This document shows, piece after piece, positions 13,847 through 20,460 of a stretch of 34,363 nt of DNA. The notes under the pieces were generated by a model that saw nothing but the letters and a program-made list of their open reading frames with translations, was not told the origin of the DNA and searched no databases. The position numbers were made by a program, and so were the translations under genes. Origin of the DNA: a virus; the IMG/VR virus record IMGVR_UViG_3300035703_000268, positions 1 to 34,363 of that record. The stretch is one strand, 5' to 3'. Within the stretch, counting starts at the first letter, position 1; each line of letters starts with the position of its first letter.

Positions 13847-14337
13847 GATGATGGCACATACGATTGTGCGATGCCTCGCCATGCCATAGAAACGGGCCTT
13901 GTGGGCGTTTCTTGTGGGTGTCCGCTAGGGTAGTGGCTCAGGCACCATGAAGGCCGCTGGCGGGCCCCCCAGATTAAACAGGCTTATTCAGGGGATGCGT
14001 CTCACCCGTAAGTCGGACCGCTAAGTGCTTGATGTCGCTAGTCTACTGTAAGAGAGAGAAGATATATAATATTATTATCATTTACTATGTGTGTACTCTC
14101 ACGTACGTGTTGCATAGGAGGTGGGGGTGTTTCCACTTCCATCTTTCTTCCGGCCAGCGATCTTATGCTGGAAAACCCATAAATATGTTTTTGCACCGTA
14201 AAGCATTGAAAAGAAAAGGTTTCTTTTTTAGGGTTATTTTACAAGCCCCCAAGCGCAAGCCACTTCTAATCAAAGCCGGTTGCATTTTTGATGCTCAGGG
14301 GGTATGCAACATTGATTGACAGCAACAGGAGGCAACT
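13847..14337. other. Largest gap: no convincing gene; inverted repeats, AT-rich block
   Basis: About 490 bp between a terminator and the HNH gene. The first half is GC-rich, with AGAAACG/CGTTTCT (13888-13912) followed by TTG, GCACA/TGTGC (13854-13869) and a run GGGCCCCCC near 13962-13970. From about 14041 it turns strongly AT-rich, with TATAAT at 14065-14070 but no good -35. GTTGCAT (14279-14285) and ATGCAAC (14304-14310) form a perfect inverted pair just before the HNH ribosome binding site. A 96-codon frame at 14032 has no ribosome binding site and looks like chance. The stretch could hold a promoter, a packaging (cos) site, an origin or a small RNA; none is shown. Confidence 0.5.
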
Positions 14338-14844
14338 ATGGATTGTGAGATGCTATCAGATTTTGTCCATTACTACTCAAATGGAGACATGACATGGAAA
14401 CCCAGGACGGTTGATCTCTACATCAAGCATGGCATCGCGGAGCGCGGCATCCCCAACCTTCACGACTGGAACCATCGTCACACCGACCGACCAGCATTTG
14501 CCACGCTGACCAAAAACGGTCGCCTCTACGGAGACTTCTTCGGCAAACGTCTTTCAGCAGCCGCAGTCGTTTGGGCAATACATGTCAAGAAATGGCCAAA
14601 CCATTACCTTCATCACATCAACGGGAACAAGGCGGATAACCGGATCGAGAACCTTTCATCTATTCGAACCAATTCTTTCCTCAAGGACAGGCTTAACTTG
14701 ATGCTCAGATCAACCGACCGCCTCAAACTTCACGACAATGGCGTCTGGGCGTTTCGCAACGGAGAAGCCTTCAAATGGCTTTCACCAGCAAAAACACACG
14801 GAGAGATTGGTGCAATCAGCAGAAAAATGGATATGGACCATTAA
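14338..14844 (+). CDS. HNH endonuclease
   Basis: 168 residues, AGGAGG six bases before ATG 14338. The core (about 64-110) reads YGDFFGKRLSAAAVVWA, then HHINGNKADNRIENLSSI, the usual HNH_3 layout with H92/H93, N97, N101 and N105. The C-terminal 50 residues (GVWAFRNGEAFKWL…) may be a worn AP2-like DNA-binding part. Free-standing HNH genes near terminase genes can be homing endonucleases or packaging helpers. The lower GC and the AT-rich sequence in front suggest it arrived separately from its neighbours. Confidence 0.88.
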   Translation: MDCEMLSDFVHYYSNGDMTWKPRTVDLYIKHGIAERGIPNLHDWNHRHTDRPAFATLTKNGRLYGDFFGKRLSAAAVVWAIHVKKWPNHYLHHINGNKADNRIENLSSIRTNSFLKDRLNLMLRSTDRLKLHDNGVWAFRNGEAFKWLSPAKTHGEIGAISRKMDMDH

Positions 14845-14854
14845 AAAATGCACT

Positions 14855-14902
14855 TTTCTGCAACATGAGGCTTGCAAGTTTCTGCAAGATGTGGGATGAA
14901 GG
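14855..14902 (+). repeat. 24-nt tandem direct repeat upstream of a small gene
   Basis: TTTCTGCAACATG (14855-14867) and TTTCTGCAAGATG (14879-14891) recur 24 nt apart, with TTGCAAG between them. The block lies in the 82-bp gap between the HNH gene and the 14927 gene and shares the TGCAA core with the sites at 10674-10716. Possible binding site for a phage regulator. Confidence 0.42.
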
Positions 14903-14926
14903 GACATCAAAAAGGGAGGCCATCAT

Positions 14927-15091
14927 ATGAAGTTCACCGATTACATTCTGACCAGAACCGTTTGGTTCTCATCTCTGTGCAAGACAGATTACCTTGCTCA
15001 CAAGGTTGCTCGTGATCTCATCAACTATCGCGCTAACGGCGATTCCGATGGCATTGCGAACCTCTTGAATATTGTACGCCGCTACGAGTGA
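14927..15091 (+). CDS. Small unknown protein (54 aa)
   Basis: ATG 14927 is preceded by AAAGGGAGG, a clear ribosome binding site, and the frame runs 54 codons to TGA 15089-15091. The protein is hydrophobic-basic: KFTDYILTRTVWFSS, then AHKVARDLINYRANG and IANLLNIVRRYE, probably a helical bundle without a membrane segment. No family recognised. It overlaps nothing upstream, and the downstream gene starts about 60 bp later. As a small gene in a variable zone between HNH and terminase, it is a candidate host-takeover or anti-defence gene. That is inference. Confidence 0.7.
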   Translation: MKFTDYILTRTVWFSSLCKTDYLAHKVARDLINYRANGDSDGIANLLNIVRRYE

Positions 15092-15147
15092 CGCCTAACC
15101 GAGGGGCCACGCGCCCCTCACCCACCAACCCAACAGGAGACGTCAAA

Positions 15148-15351
15148 GTGACTAGTCAGCCTAAACCCAATGGACGCCCGCCCAAGTATCCGTGGCGCAC
15201 CGTCGAAGTGGGCGAATCCTTCTTCGCACCCGGTCGCAGTTCCAAATCGCTCCAGCACGATGCCGCCCGTTACTATCGCCCACGCCGCTACACTTGCCGC
15301 AAGATCAGCCTTAGAGGCATCATCGGCACCAAAGTCACGAGGACCGAATGA
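15148..15351 (+). CDS. Small basic protein with GRPPKYPW motif
   Basis: Sixty-seven residues from GTG 15148, which has AGGAG eight bases upstream. The frame also opens at GTG 15088 (overlapping the previous stop), but without such a site. Starts with a polar NGRPPKYPWRTVEVGESFFAP, in which GRPPK resembles an AT-hook, and continues with a very basic RYYRPRRYTCRKISLR. Proteins with the 'PWRTxEVGESFF' phrase occur in various phages with no known function. Possibly a DNA-binding accessory protein. ATGA overlap with the next gene. Confidence 0.66.
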   Translation: MTSQPKPNGRPPKYPWRTVEVGESFFAPGRSSKSLQHDAARYYRPRRYTCRKISLRGIIGTKVTRTE

Positions 15352-15533
15352 CCATCGAATGGGCTATGCAAGAACTCAAGATCAGACGACAGGAAGAACG
15401 CGAGGCCGAAGAAATTGGAACATGGGAAGCATTCGCCGCAATGAAACGCCGCAGATCCTACAGACGCAAAGACATGGGATACAGCCGCACCAAAGCCAAA
15501 GCATGGCTCGAACTGGCAGAGGTACACCAATGA
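15348..15533 (+). CDS. Small charged helical protein
   Basis: Sixty-one residues, starting in an ATGA overlap with the gene before and ending in an ATGA overlap with the gene after, which supports real translation. Highly charged: QELKIRRQEEREAEEIG, then AAMKRRRSYRRKDMGYS and a Trp/Leu helix (AKAWLELAEVHQ). No family or motif recognised. It is probably made together with its neighbours in the HNH-to-regulator operon. Confidence 0.58.
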   Translation: MTIEWAMQELKIRRQEEREAEEIGTWEAFAAMKRRRSYRRKDMGYSRTKAKAWLELAEVHQ

Positions 15534-15775
15534 CCGCCACATGGACCCCTGTCATCAAAGGCGAGCGGAAGCCCGAAGGATGTGTCCTCGTCACCTGTAC
15601 CTACGAGACCAGCAAATTCGAGCTTGCCATGTTCGGCGGTCCCGTCGAAACTTTCCATCGCATCCGCATAGGCCGATGGAACAAGACGAGCCAGAGATGG
15701 CACGATGACGGGCCCCGAGGCGAGAAACTCAATAACGTCACCGCATGGATGCCACTTCCGGAGCCTCACCAATGA
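15530..15775 (+). CDS. DUF551-like protein
   Basis: Eighty-one residues from ATG 15530, with ATGA overlaps on both sides. The longer frame back to 15170 runs antiparallel to nothing but overlaps two coding frames and is rejected. Pattern: WTPVIKGERKPEGCVLVTCTY at the start, central HRIRIGRW…SQRWHDD, and the end NNVTAWMPLPEPHQ. The closing WMPLPEP and opening W-P-kP-G-VLV are hallmarks of DUF551, a small phage protein family of unknown function. Placed directly before the XRE-sigma4 regulator gene. Confidence 0.72.
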   Translation: MTATWTPVIKGERKPEGCVLVTCTYETSKFELAMFGGPVETFHRIRIGRWNKTSQRWHDDGPRGEKLNNVTAWMPLPEPHQ

Positions 15776-16338
15776 CCGACTTCGCCGTCAAAGTCACCGT
15801 TCGCAATGCCAGACTCCTTCGCGCCATCAAGGCCGCAGGGTTCGCCACACAAGCCGAGTTCGCCAAGTTCATCGGCACCACGCCACAACGCATTGGCGAA
15901 CTCCTCAACTTCAAGTTAAAGCCCATAGCCAACGGCGACTGGTCATCCCTTGCAATGGACATCTCCTCCGCACTCCGCACCGAGCCGGAACACCTCTGGC
16001 CGCACCACATGCGTGACCTGCTGACCGCCCGCAACTCCATCGAGGCAGAGATTGACGCCGAGCAACTAGCCCAGATCGCTGCACCGTCGAGCCTGGAAGT
16101 GGACAAACCACTCCTCTCCAAGCTGGTCGCGGCCATCACCCACCCAAAGCGCCGCGCCATGATCGAGGCCCGCTTCGGCCTCACCGGCGAACCGGAACAG
16201 ACGCTCGAAGAGATCGCCAAAGACTATGGCGTCACCCGCGAACGCATCCGGCAGAACGAATGGAAGGCCATTCGCGAGATGAGGGAAAAGGCTAGACGCA
16301 TGGGCATTGAAGTGCCAAAGCATCCATATCGATACTGA
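15772..16338 (+). CDS. Regulator combining XRE-like HTH and sigma-70 region 4
   Basis: 188 residues from ATG 15772 (ATGA overlap). Residues about 10-75 form an XRE-like HTH (RAIKAAGFATQAEFAKFIG, TTPQRIGELLNF, then EPEHLWPHH). Residues about 112-175 are sigma-70 region 4: a helix ITHPKRRAMIEARFGLTGE, then TLEEIAKDYGVTRERIRQ (144-161) with the near-invariant RERIRQ of the -35 recognition helix. Regions 2 and 3 are absent, so it cannot act as a full sigma factor. It more likely binds a phage -35 element or operator and touches host RNA polymerase. It is the last gene before the terminator and the packaging/head genes. Confidence 0.85.
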   Translation: MTDFAVKVTVRNARLLRAIKAAGFATQAEFAKFIGTTPQRIGELLNFKLKPIANGDWSSLAMDISSALRTEPEHLWPHHMRDLLTARNSIEAEIDAEQLAQIAAPSSLEVDKPLLSKLVAAITHPKRRAMIEARFGLTGEPEQTLEEIAKDYGVTRERIRQNEWKAIREMREKARRMGIEVPKHPYRY

Positions 16339-16375
16339 TCCCCCTGCGGTTTACTCCTCCCGCCGCAGCAAACTG

Positions 16376-16403
16376 GCCCCGCCCTTGTGGTGGGGCTTTT
16401 TTT
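16376..16403 (+). terminator. Rho-independent terminator after the XRE-sigma4 gene
   Basis: Stem GCCCCGCC (16376-16383) / GGTGGGGC (16389-16396) with one G-U pair and a CTTGT loop, followed by seven T (16397-16403). Its right arm and loop contain the -35 element of the next promoter. Confidence 0.87.
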
Positions 16404-16413
16404 GCTCTATATT
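16385..16413 (+). promoter_or_regulatory. Promoter TTGTGG-17-TATATT, probably leaderless
   Basis: TTGTGG (16385-16390), 17-nt spacer, TATATT (16408-16413). The ATG of the XRE gene follows after 7 nt (16421), at the expected transcription start, and no Shine-Dalgarno is present. The same layout is found at 20426-20454 and, with an 18-nt spacer, at 28426-28455. Confidence 0.6.
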
Positions 16414-16420
16414 GCGCCGC

Positions 16421-16600
16421 ATGACACCAGACGAACTCATCCAATGGCGCACCTCGGTCGCCCTATCAAAGCGCAAGGCCGCAGAGGCCCTTGGCCTCGC
16501 ACGCAACACATTTCGCGCCTACGAAACCGGAAAGCAGCCGATTCCGCGATACATCGAACTTGCCGTTAAGGCAGTTCCACCTAGCCTCAAAACAGGCTAA
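16421..16600 (+). CDS. XRE-family HTH protein before the terminase genes
   Basis: Fifty-nine residues from ATG 16421. The in-frame extension upstream crosses the terminator and is rejected. Almost entirely an XRE HTH: ELIQWRTSVALSKRKAAEALG, then LARNTFRAYETGKQPIPRYIELAV (5-50). No ribosome binding site. The start lies at the +1 of the promoter in front, suggesting a leaderless transcript. It is separated by 2 bp from the small terminase gene. It could autoregulate that promoter and so control entry into the packaging genes. Confidence 0.8.
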   Translation: MTPDELIQWRTSVALSKRKAAEALGLARNTFRAYETGKQPIPRYIELAVKAVPPSLKTG

Positions 16601-16602
16601 AA

Positions 16603-16989
16603 ATGCCCACGCCGCCCCCTCCGGTTCATTCTCGGTTCAAGAAAGGTCAGTCTGGTAATCCAGGCGGGATAACATCTGAGCAGCGCAAGGCTGAAATCCG
16701 CAACGCCGAACTGGCCACCAAGATCAGAACGCGGCTTCTTGAAGCCGTTCAAGCAACGCTCCAAGATGACACATCAACCGCTGCCGCTCTTGAACGCATA
16801 GAGGGCAACATTCTAAAGCTGATCAAGGAAAGCGAAGATCGCGGCCTAGGTATGCCAAAGGCTTCCGTTGATCTTACGAGCGAAGACGGCACCATGACGC
16901 CGCGTCCGTCCCTCGATGTATCTGTCCTATCGACTGAGACGCTGGCCGAAATCATGCGGGCTGCGGATGCACAATCTAAACGGCGCTGA
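16603..16989 (+). CDS. DUF5681 protein, probable small terminase subunit
   Basis: 128 residues. The N-terminus RFKKGQSGNPGG (11-22) is the DUF5681 signature, found directly upstream of large terminase genes in many phages of this type. The rest is helical (ELATKIRTRLLEAVQATLQ, RIEGNILKLIKESEDRG) and ends in a segment (LSTETLAEIMRAADAQ) that may contact the large subunit. By position and family it should recognise the packaging site and recruit the motor. Its 3' end overlaps the large terminase start by 23 bp. Confidence 0.82.
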   Translation: MPTPPPPVHSRFKKGQSGNPGGITSEQRKAEIRNAELATKIRTRLLEAVQATLQDDTSTAAALERIEGNILKLIKESEDRGLGMPKASVDLTSEDGTMTPRPSLDVSVLSTETLAEIMRAADAQSKRR

Positions 16990-18394
16990 CCTTGCGGCGG
17001 TTGAGAAGGAACTATGCCGCAGGTCACTTATCTACTTCGCACAACGTGCATGGCACATTCTTGAGCCATCAACGCCTCTCAAATGGGGATGGGCGCTTGA
17101 TGCTATATGCGAACATCTTGAAGCCGTGACGCATGGCAATATCAGGCGGTTGCTCATGAACGTCCCGCCAGGGTCGATGAAGTCACTTCTCACCGGCGTG
17201 ATCTGGCCCGCATGGGAATGGGGGCCGCGCGACATGCAGGAACTGCGATACATCGGCACCGCGCATAAGCAAGAACTCGCTATTCGTGACAACCTCAAGT
17301 GCCGCCGCCTCATCCAGTCGCAGTGGTATCAATCACTTTGGCCTCTTGAGTTAACTGGTGATCAAAACGCCAAGACCAAGTTTGAGAACACACGTACTGG
17401 TTTTCGAGAAGCAATGGCATTCGAGAGCATGACCGGCTCACGCGGAGACCGTGTGATTATAGACGATCCGCATTCGGTCGATGATGCCAATAGCCCCGCC
17501 AAGTTAAAGGGCGGTATCACCACATTCCGCGAAGCCCTTCCATCGCGCGTCAACAATGAACAATCCGCAATCGTCATCATCATGCAGCGGTTGAACGAAG
17601 GCGATGTTTCCGCCGTGGCTCTCGACCTCGGATATGATCATCTATGTATCCCGATGCGATACGAGCCAGATCGTGCTAAAACCACAAGCATCGGATGGGC
17701 CGATCCGCGCAAGGTCGAAGGCGAATTAATGTTCCCTGACCGATTCCCTGAGGAACAAGTTCAAGAACTTGAACACTCGCTAGGCACCTATGCCGTGGCC
17801 GGTCAACTTCAACAACGCCCCGCCCCGCTTGGCGGCGGCATCTTCAAGGATGAATGGTGGCGCTTCTATGAGGCCATGCCACCGCTCAAGTGGCGCGCGA
17901 TCTATGCTGACACTGCGCAAAAGACAAAGGAGCAGAATGACTATTCCGTCTTCCAATGCTGGGGCCAAACGCAAACCGGACAGATCGTGCTGCTCGATAT
18001 GGCACGCGGCAAGTGGGAGGCTCCAGAACTGGAAACGATGGCTCGGGCATTTTGGAATAAACATAAGGCAGCATCGGACAAATGGCCGCTTCGAGCCTTC
18101 AAGGTCGAAGACAAGGTAAGCGGCACCGGCCTGATCCAGAAGCTGAAACGCGAAGGAATTCCGATCATTCCGATTCAGCGAAACACCGACAAAGTGACAC
18201 GCGCATTCGATGCCGCGCCCTACGTTCAATCGGGCAATGTCTATATCATGTCCAATATTGATCACCTGGCCGATTTCATGTCCGAGGCGTCCGTCTTTCC
18301 TAACGGCACGCATGATGATATGATAGACGCCGCAATGAGTGCAATTTCCGATATGACCGCGCCGCAGTCTGCTCCTGCGGTTCGCGCCTTGTGA
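16967..18394 (+). CDS. terL: Large terminase subunit (ATPase and nuclease)
   Basis: 475 residues from ATG 16967; the frame is open further upstream but only inside the small terminase gene. ATPase: Walker A-like VPPGSMKS (66-73), a common terminase variant of GKS, and Walker B DRVIIDDPHS (161-170). Nuclease: IYADTAQK (D315), FKVEDKVSG (E381, D382) and THDDMIDA (D450, D451, D454), the RNase H-like metal site. The C-terminal part matches the psiM2 ORF9-type terminase group. The protein drives DNA into the prohead and cuts it at genome ends. The portal gene follows after 8 bp. Confidence 0.95.
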   Translation: MHNLNGADLAAVEKELCRRSLIYFAQRAWHILEPSTPLKWGWALDAICEHLEAVTHGNIRRLLMNVPPGSMKSLLTGVIWPAWEWGPRDMQELRYIGTAHKQELAIRDNLKCRRLIQSQWYQSLWPLELTGDQNAKTKFENTRTGFREAMAFESMTGSRGDRVIIDDPHSVDDANSPAKLKGGITTFREALPSRVNNEQSAIVIIMQRLNEGDVSAVALDLGYDHLCIPMRYEPDRAKTTSIGWADPRKVEGELMFPDRFPEEQVQELEHSLGTYAVAGQLQQRPAPLGGGIFKDEWWRFYEAMPPLKWRAIYADTAQKTKEQNDYSVFQCWGQTQTGQIVLLDMARGKWEAPELETMARAFWNKHKAASDKWPLRAFKVEDKVSGTGLIQKLKREGIPIIPIQRNTDKVTRAFDAAPYVQSGNVYIMSNIDHLADFMSEASVFPNGTHDDMIDAAMSAISDMTAPQSAPAVRAL

Positions 18395-18402
18395 GGTTCT
18401 AA

Positions 18403-19665
18403 ATGGGACTTTTTGACCGTTTCCGCCGCCCGCAAGAGCGCAAGGAATCCGCTGCCGCCAAGCTCATGGTGATCAATCCCGGCCAGGCCGTGTGGTCGCC
18501 ACGCAACTACGAGAGCTTCGCAAAAGAAGCCTATGGCAAGAACGTGGTGGCATATCAGGCCATCAACCGGATCGCTGATGCCATCGCATCTGTCCATCTT
18601 GGCGTCTACCGTGGTGATACGGAACTGGTCGATCATCCGCTCATCACGCTGCTCGAACGACCGAATCCGCTTCAGTCCTATTCCGATTACGTTCGCGCCA
18701 AGGTATCGTTCCTGATGATCGCGGGCAACGGCTACGAAGAGCGGTTCATGGTGGGCCGCGAGGTCAAGGAACTCTATCAGCTTCGCCCCGACCGCATGAA
18801 GATCGTTCCGTCATCCAACGGCATCCCGTCTGCATACGAGTACACGCTCGGCCAGAACAAGGTGCGATGGGAGATGGACCCTCGCACGCTCGAATGCGAT
18901 GTGCGGCACTTGAAGCTGTTCAACCCGCTGAACGACTGGTACGGGATGAGCCCAATCGAGGCGGGTTCCTACGCCATCGACCAGAACAACGAAGCCATGA
19001 ACTGGATGCAAGCCTTGCTTCAGAACTCGGCGCGCCCCTCTGGTGCATTGACCGTCAAGGATTCCGGTACGCTATCAGACGAGAATTTCAACCGCCTAAA
19101 AGCCCAGATCGAGGAACAATACTCTGGCTCCTCGAACGCCGGTCGCCCGATGCTCCTCGAAGGTGGACTTGACTGGCAGCAGATGGGCCTAAGCCCGACT
19201 GACATGGGCATCATCGAGGTCAAGTTCTCCTCGGCCCGTGACGTTGCCCTAGCATTCGGCGTGCCGCCGCAGTTGCTCGGCATACCTGGCGATAACACCT
19301 ATTCCAACTATGCCGAGGCCCGTCTGGCCTTCTGGGAAGACACGGCGCTTCCATTGCTCCAGATGATCGTCAACGATTGGAACAATTGGCTCGGTTCCAT
19401 CTACGGTGTCGAGATCAAGCCAGACATCGACAGCATTCCGGCGATTGCCGAGAAGCGGCTTTCGATGTGGCAGATGGCTGATCAGTCACAAGACCTTACC
19501 ATCAACGAACGCCGCGCCTTGAAGGGATATGGGCCAATCGATGGCGGTGATGTGCTATTCGTTTCTTCCGCCGAAATCCCCTTGAGCATGGCAACCGAAC
19601 CGGCACCGGAACCTCTCAGCCCCGATCTTGTGAAAGCACTGGCCTATGGCTCGAAGGCTGGTTGA
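18403..19665 (+). CDS. Portal protein, HK97 family
   Basis: 420 residues. Typical opening MGLFDRFRRP, then VVAYQAINRIADAIASVHLGVYRG (about 48-71), LLERPNPLQSYSDY, LIAGNGYEERF, and the conserved LRPDRMKIVPS. Later FNPLNDWYGMSPIEAG, and in the C-terminal half DVALAFGVPPQLLGIPGDNTYSNYAEARLAFW, quoted in parts here. All are HK97-type portal landmarks. Length is normal for the family. It forms the dodecameric ring at one capsid vertex. Overlaps the MuF-like gene by 20 bp. Confidence 0.95.
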   Translation: MGLFDRFRRPQERKESAAAKLMVINPGQAVWSPRNYESFAKEAYGKNVVAYQAINRIADAIASVHLGVYRGDTELVDHPLITLLERPNPLQSYSDYVRAKVSFLMIAGNGYEERFMVGREVKELYQLRPDRMKIVPSSNGIPSAYEYTLGQNKVRWEMDPRTLECDVRHLKLFNPLNDWYGMSPIEAGSYAIDQNNEAMNWMQALLQNSARPSGALTVKDSGTLSDENFNRLKAQIEEQYSGSSNAGRPMLLEGGLDWQQMGLSPTDMGIIEVKFSSARDVALAFGVPPQLLGIPGDNTYSNYAEARLAFWEDTALPLLQMIVNDWNNWLGSIYGVEIKPDIDSIPAIAEKRLSMWQMADQSQDLTINERRALKGYGPIDGGDVLFVSSAEIPLSMATEPAPEPLSPDLVKALAYGSKAG

Positions 19666-20431
19666 TTCAAACACGCGCCGCGAGGTGCGCCGTCAAGGCG
19701 CATTACTCGACAGGCTTACGGCTCAATTCCGGGGCCGTCTTCAGCGTGAGATCGCAACCGCCATGCGTGAGATGGTCGAGCATTGGGAGCAGACCGGCAA
19801 CGTCACCTTGCCGCGAGACTTCCGTGACCGCATCGAGGCGACATATCGCCAGATGGCAATGGCATCGATCACCACATTCGGATCCCGCATCATGGAGCAA
19901 GCCAAGGCGCGAGGCTTGAAGCTGGAGACGAAAGAGAGTTTCGCCCAGATCATGACGCGCAGGGCATTGCGCTTTATTGAGCAAGAGGCGATCCGCCGCC
20001 GCATCACAGAGGTGACGGAAACAACCCGCGACCAAATCATCCGGGCAGTTCGGAAGGGCTACGAGGACGGCTTGGGCCAACGCGGCACAGCTTCCTACAT
20101 CCTCGATCTAGTGCCGCAGATTTCGTCCTACAGGGCCGAAATGATTGCCCGCACCGAGACGCACGGCGCTGCCAACTACGGCTCCCAAGAGGCCGCAAAA
20201 CAGACTGGCTTGCCCTTGGCCCGCGAATGGCTGGCCGCTGCCGATGACCGCACCAGAGAGACGCATCGAGAAGCAAACGGTCAGGTTGTCGGAATGGACG
20301 ATACATTCCGTGTGGGCGATTCTGACCTAGCCTTTCCGGGCGATCCTTCCGGTCCCGCCGATGAGGTTATCAACTGCCGCTGTGCCGTTGGTTACATCGT
20401 AGACGAAGCCGCCCTTGAGGCCATGTTGTGA
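19646..20431 (+). CDS. MuF-like minor head protein (SPP1 gp7 type head morphogenesis)
   Basis: 261 residues. The N-terminal 150 residues are helical and Arg-rich. The C-terminal domain carries the SPP1 gp7/Mu F signature: AEMIARTETHGAANYGSQ (about 166-183), EWLAAADDRTRETHREANGQ (about 192-211) and the closing DEVINCRCAVGY (about 241-252). These proteins enter the head beside the portal and may be injected or help capsid assembly. No toxin domain follows; the protein ends soon after the CRC motif. The stop TGA overlaps the -35 box of the next promoter. Confidence 0.9.
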   Translation: MARRLVDSNTRREVRRQGALLDRLTAQFRGRLQREIATAMREMVEHWEQTGNVTLPRDFRDRIEATYRQMAMASITTFGSRIMEQAKARGLKLETKESFAQIMTRRALRFIEQEAIRRRITEVTETTRDQIIRAVRKGYEDGLGQRGTASYILDLVPQISSYRAEMIARTETHGAANYGSQEAAKQTGLPLAREWLAAADDRTRETHREANGQVVGMDDTFRVGDSDLAFPGDPSGPADEVINCRCAVGYIVDEAALEAML

Positions 20432-20454
20432 TTTCAATCAAGCAATGATATATT
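20426..20454 (+). promoter_or_regulatory. Promoter TTGTGA-17-TATATT, probably leaderless
   Basis: TTGTGA (20426-20431, overlapping the previous stop), 17-nt spacer, TATATT (20449-20454), then 6 nt to ATG 20461. No Shine-Dalgarno precedes that ATG. Same geometry as at 16385-16413. Confidence 0.58.
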
Positions 20455-20460
20455 CCCCTC

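Noticed and set aside
13888-13912. AGAAACG/CGTTTCT hairpin as a second terminator
   Set aside because: Stem is only 7 bp and the tail is TTGTGGG, not U-rich. The strong terminator at 13817-13846 already ends the operon.
13899-13917. Two TTGTGG boxes as further members of the promoter class
   Set aside because: Neither has a TATAWT-like box 16-19 nt downstream, so they were not counted.
14029-14319. 96-codon open frame in the AT-rich gap
   Set aside because: No ribosome binding site before either possible start. The frame covers a TATAAT block and half of an inverted repeat, residues are low-complexity in places (NIIIIYY), and no domain is visible. It is treated as chance.
15170-15529. N-terminal extension of the DUF551-like frame
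   Set aside because: It would overlap two other coupled genes. The ATG at 15530 sits in an ATGA overlap and begins where the DUF551 pattern begins.
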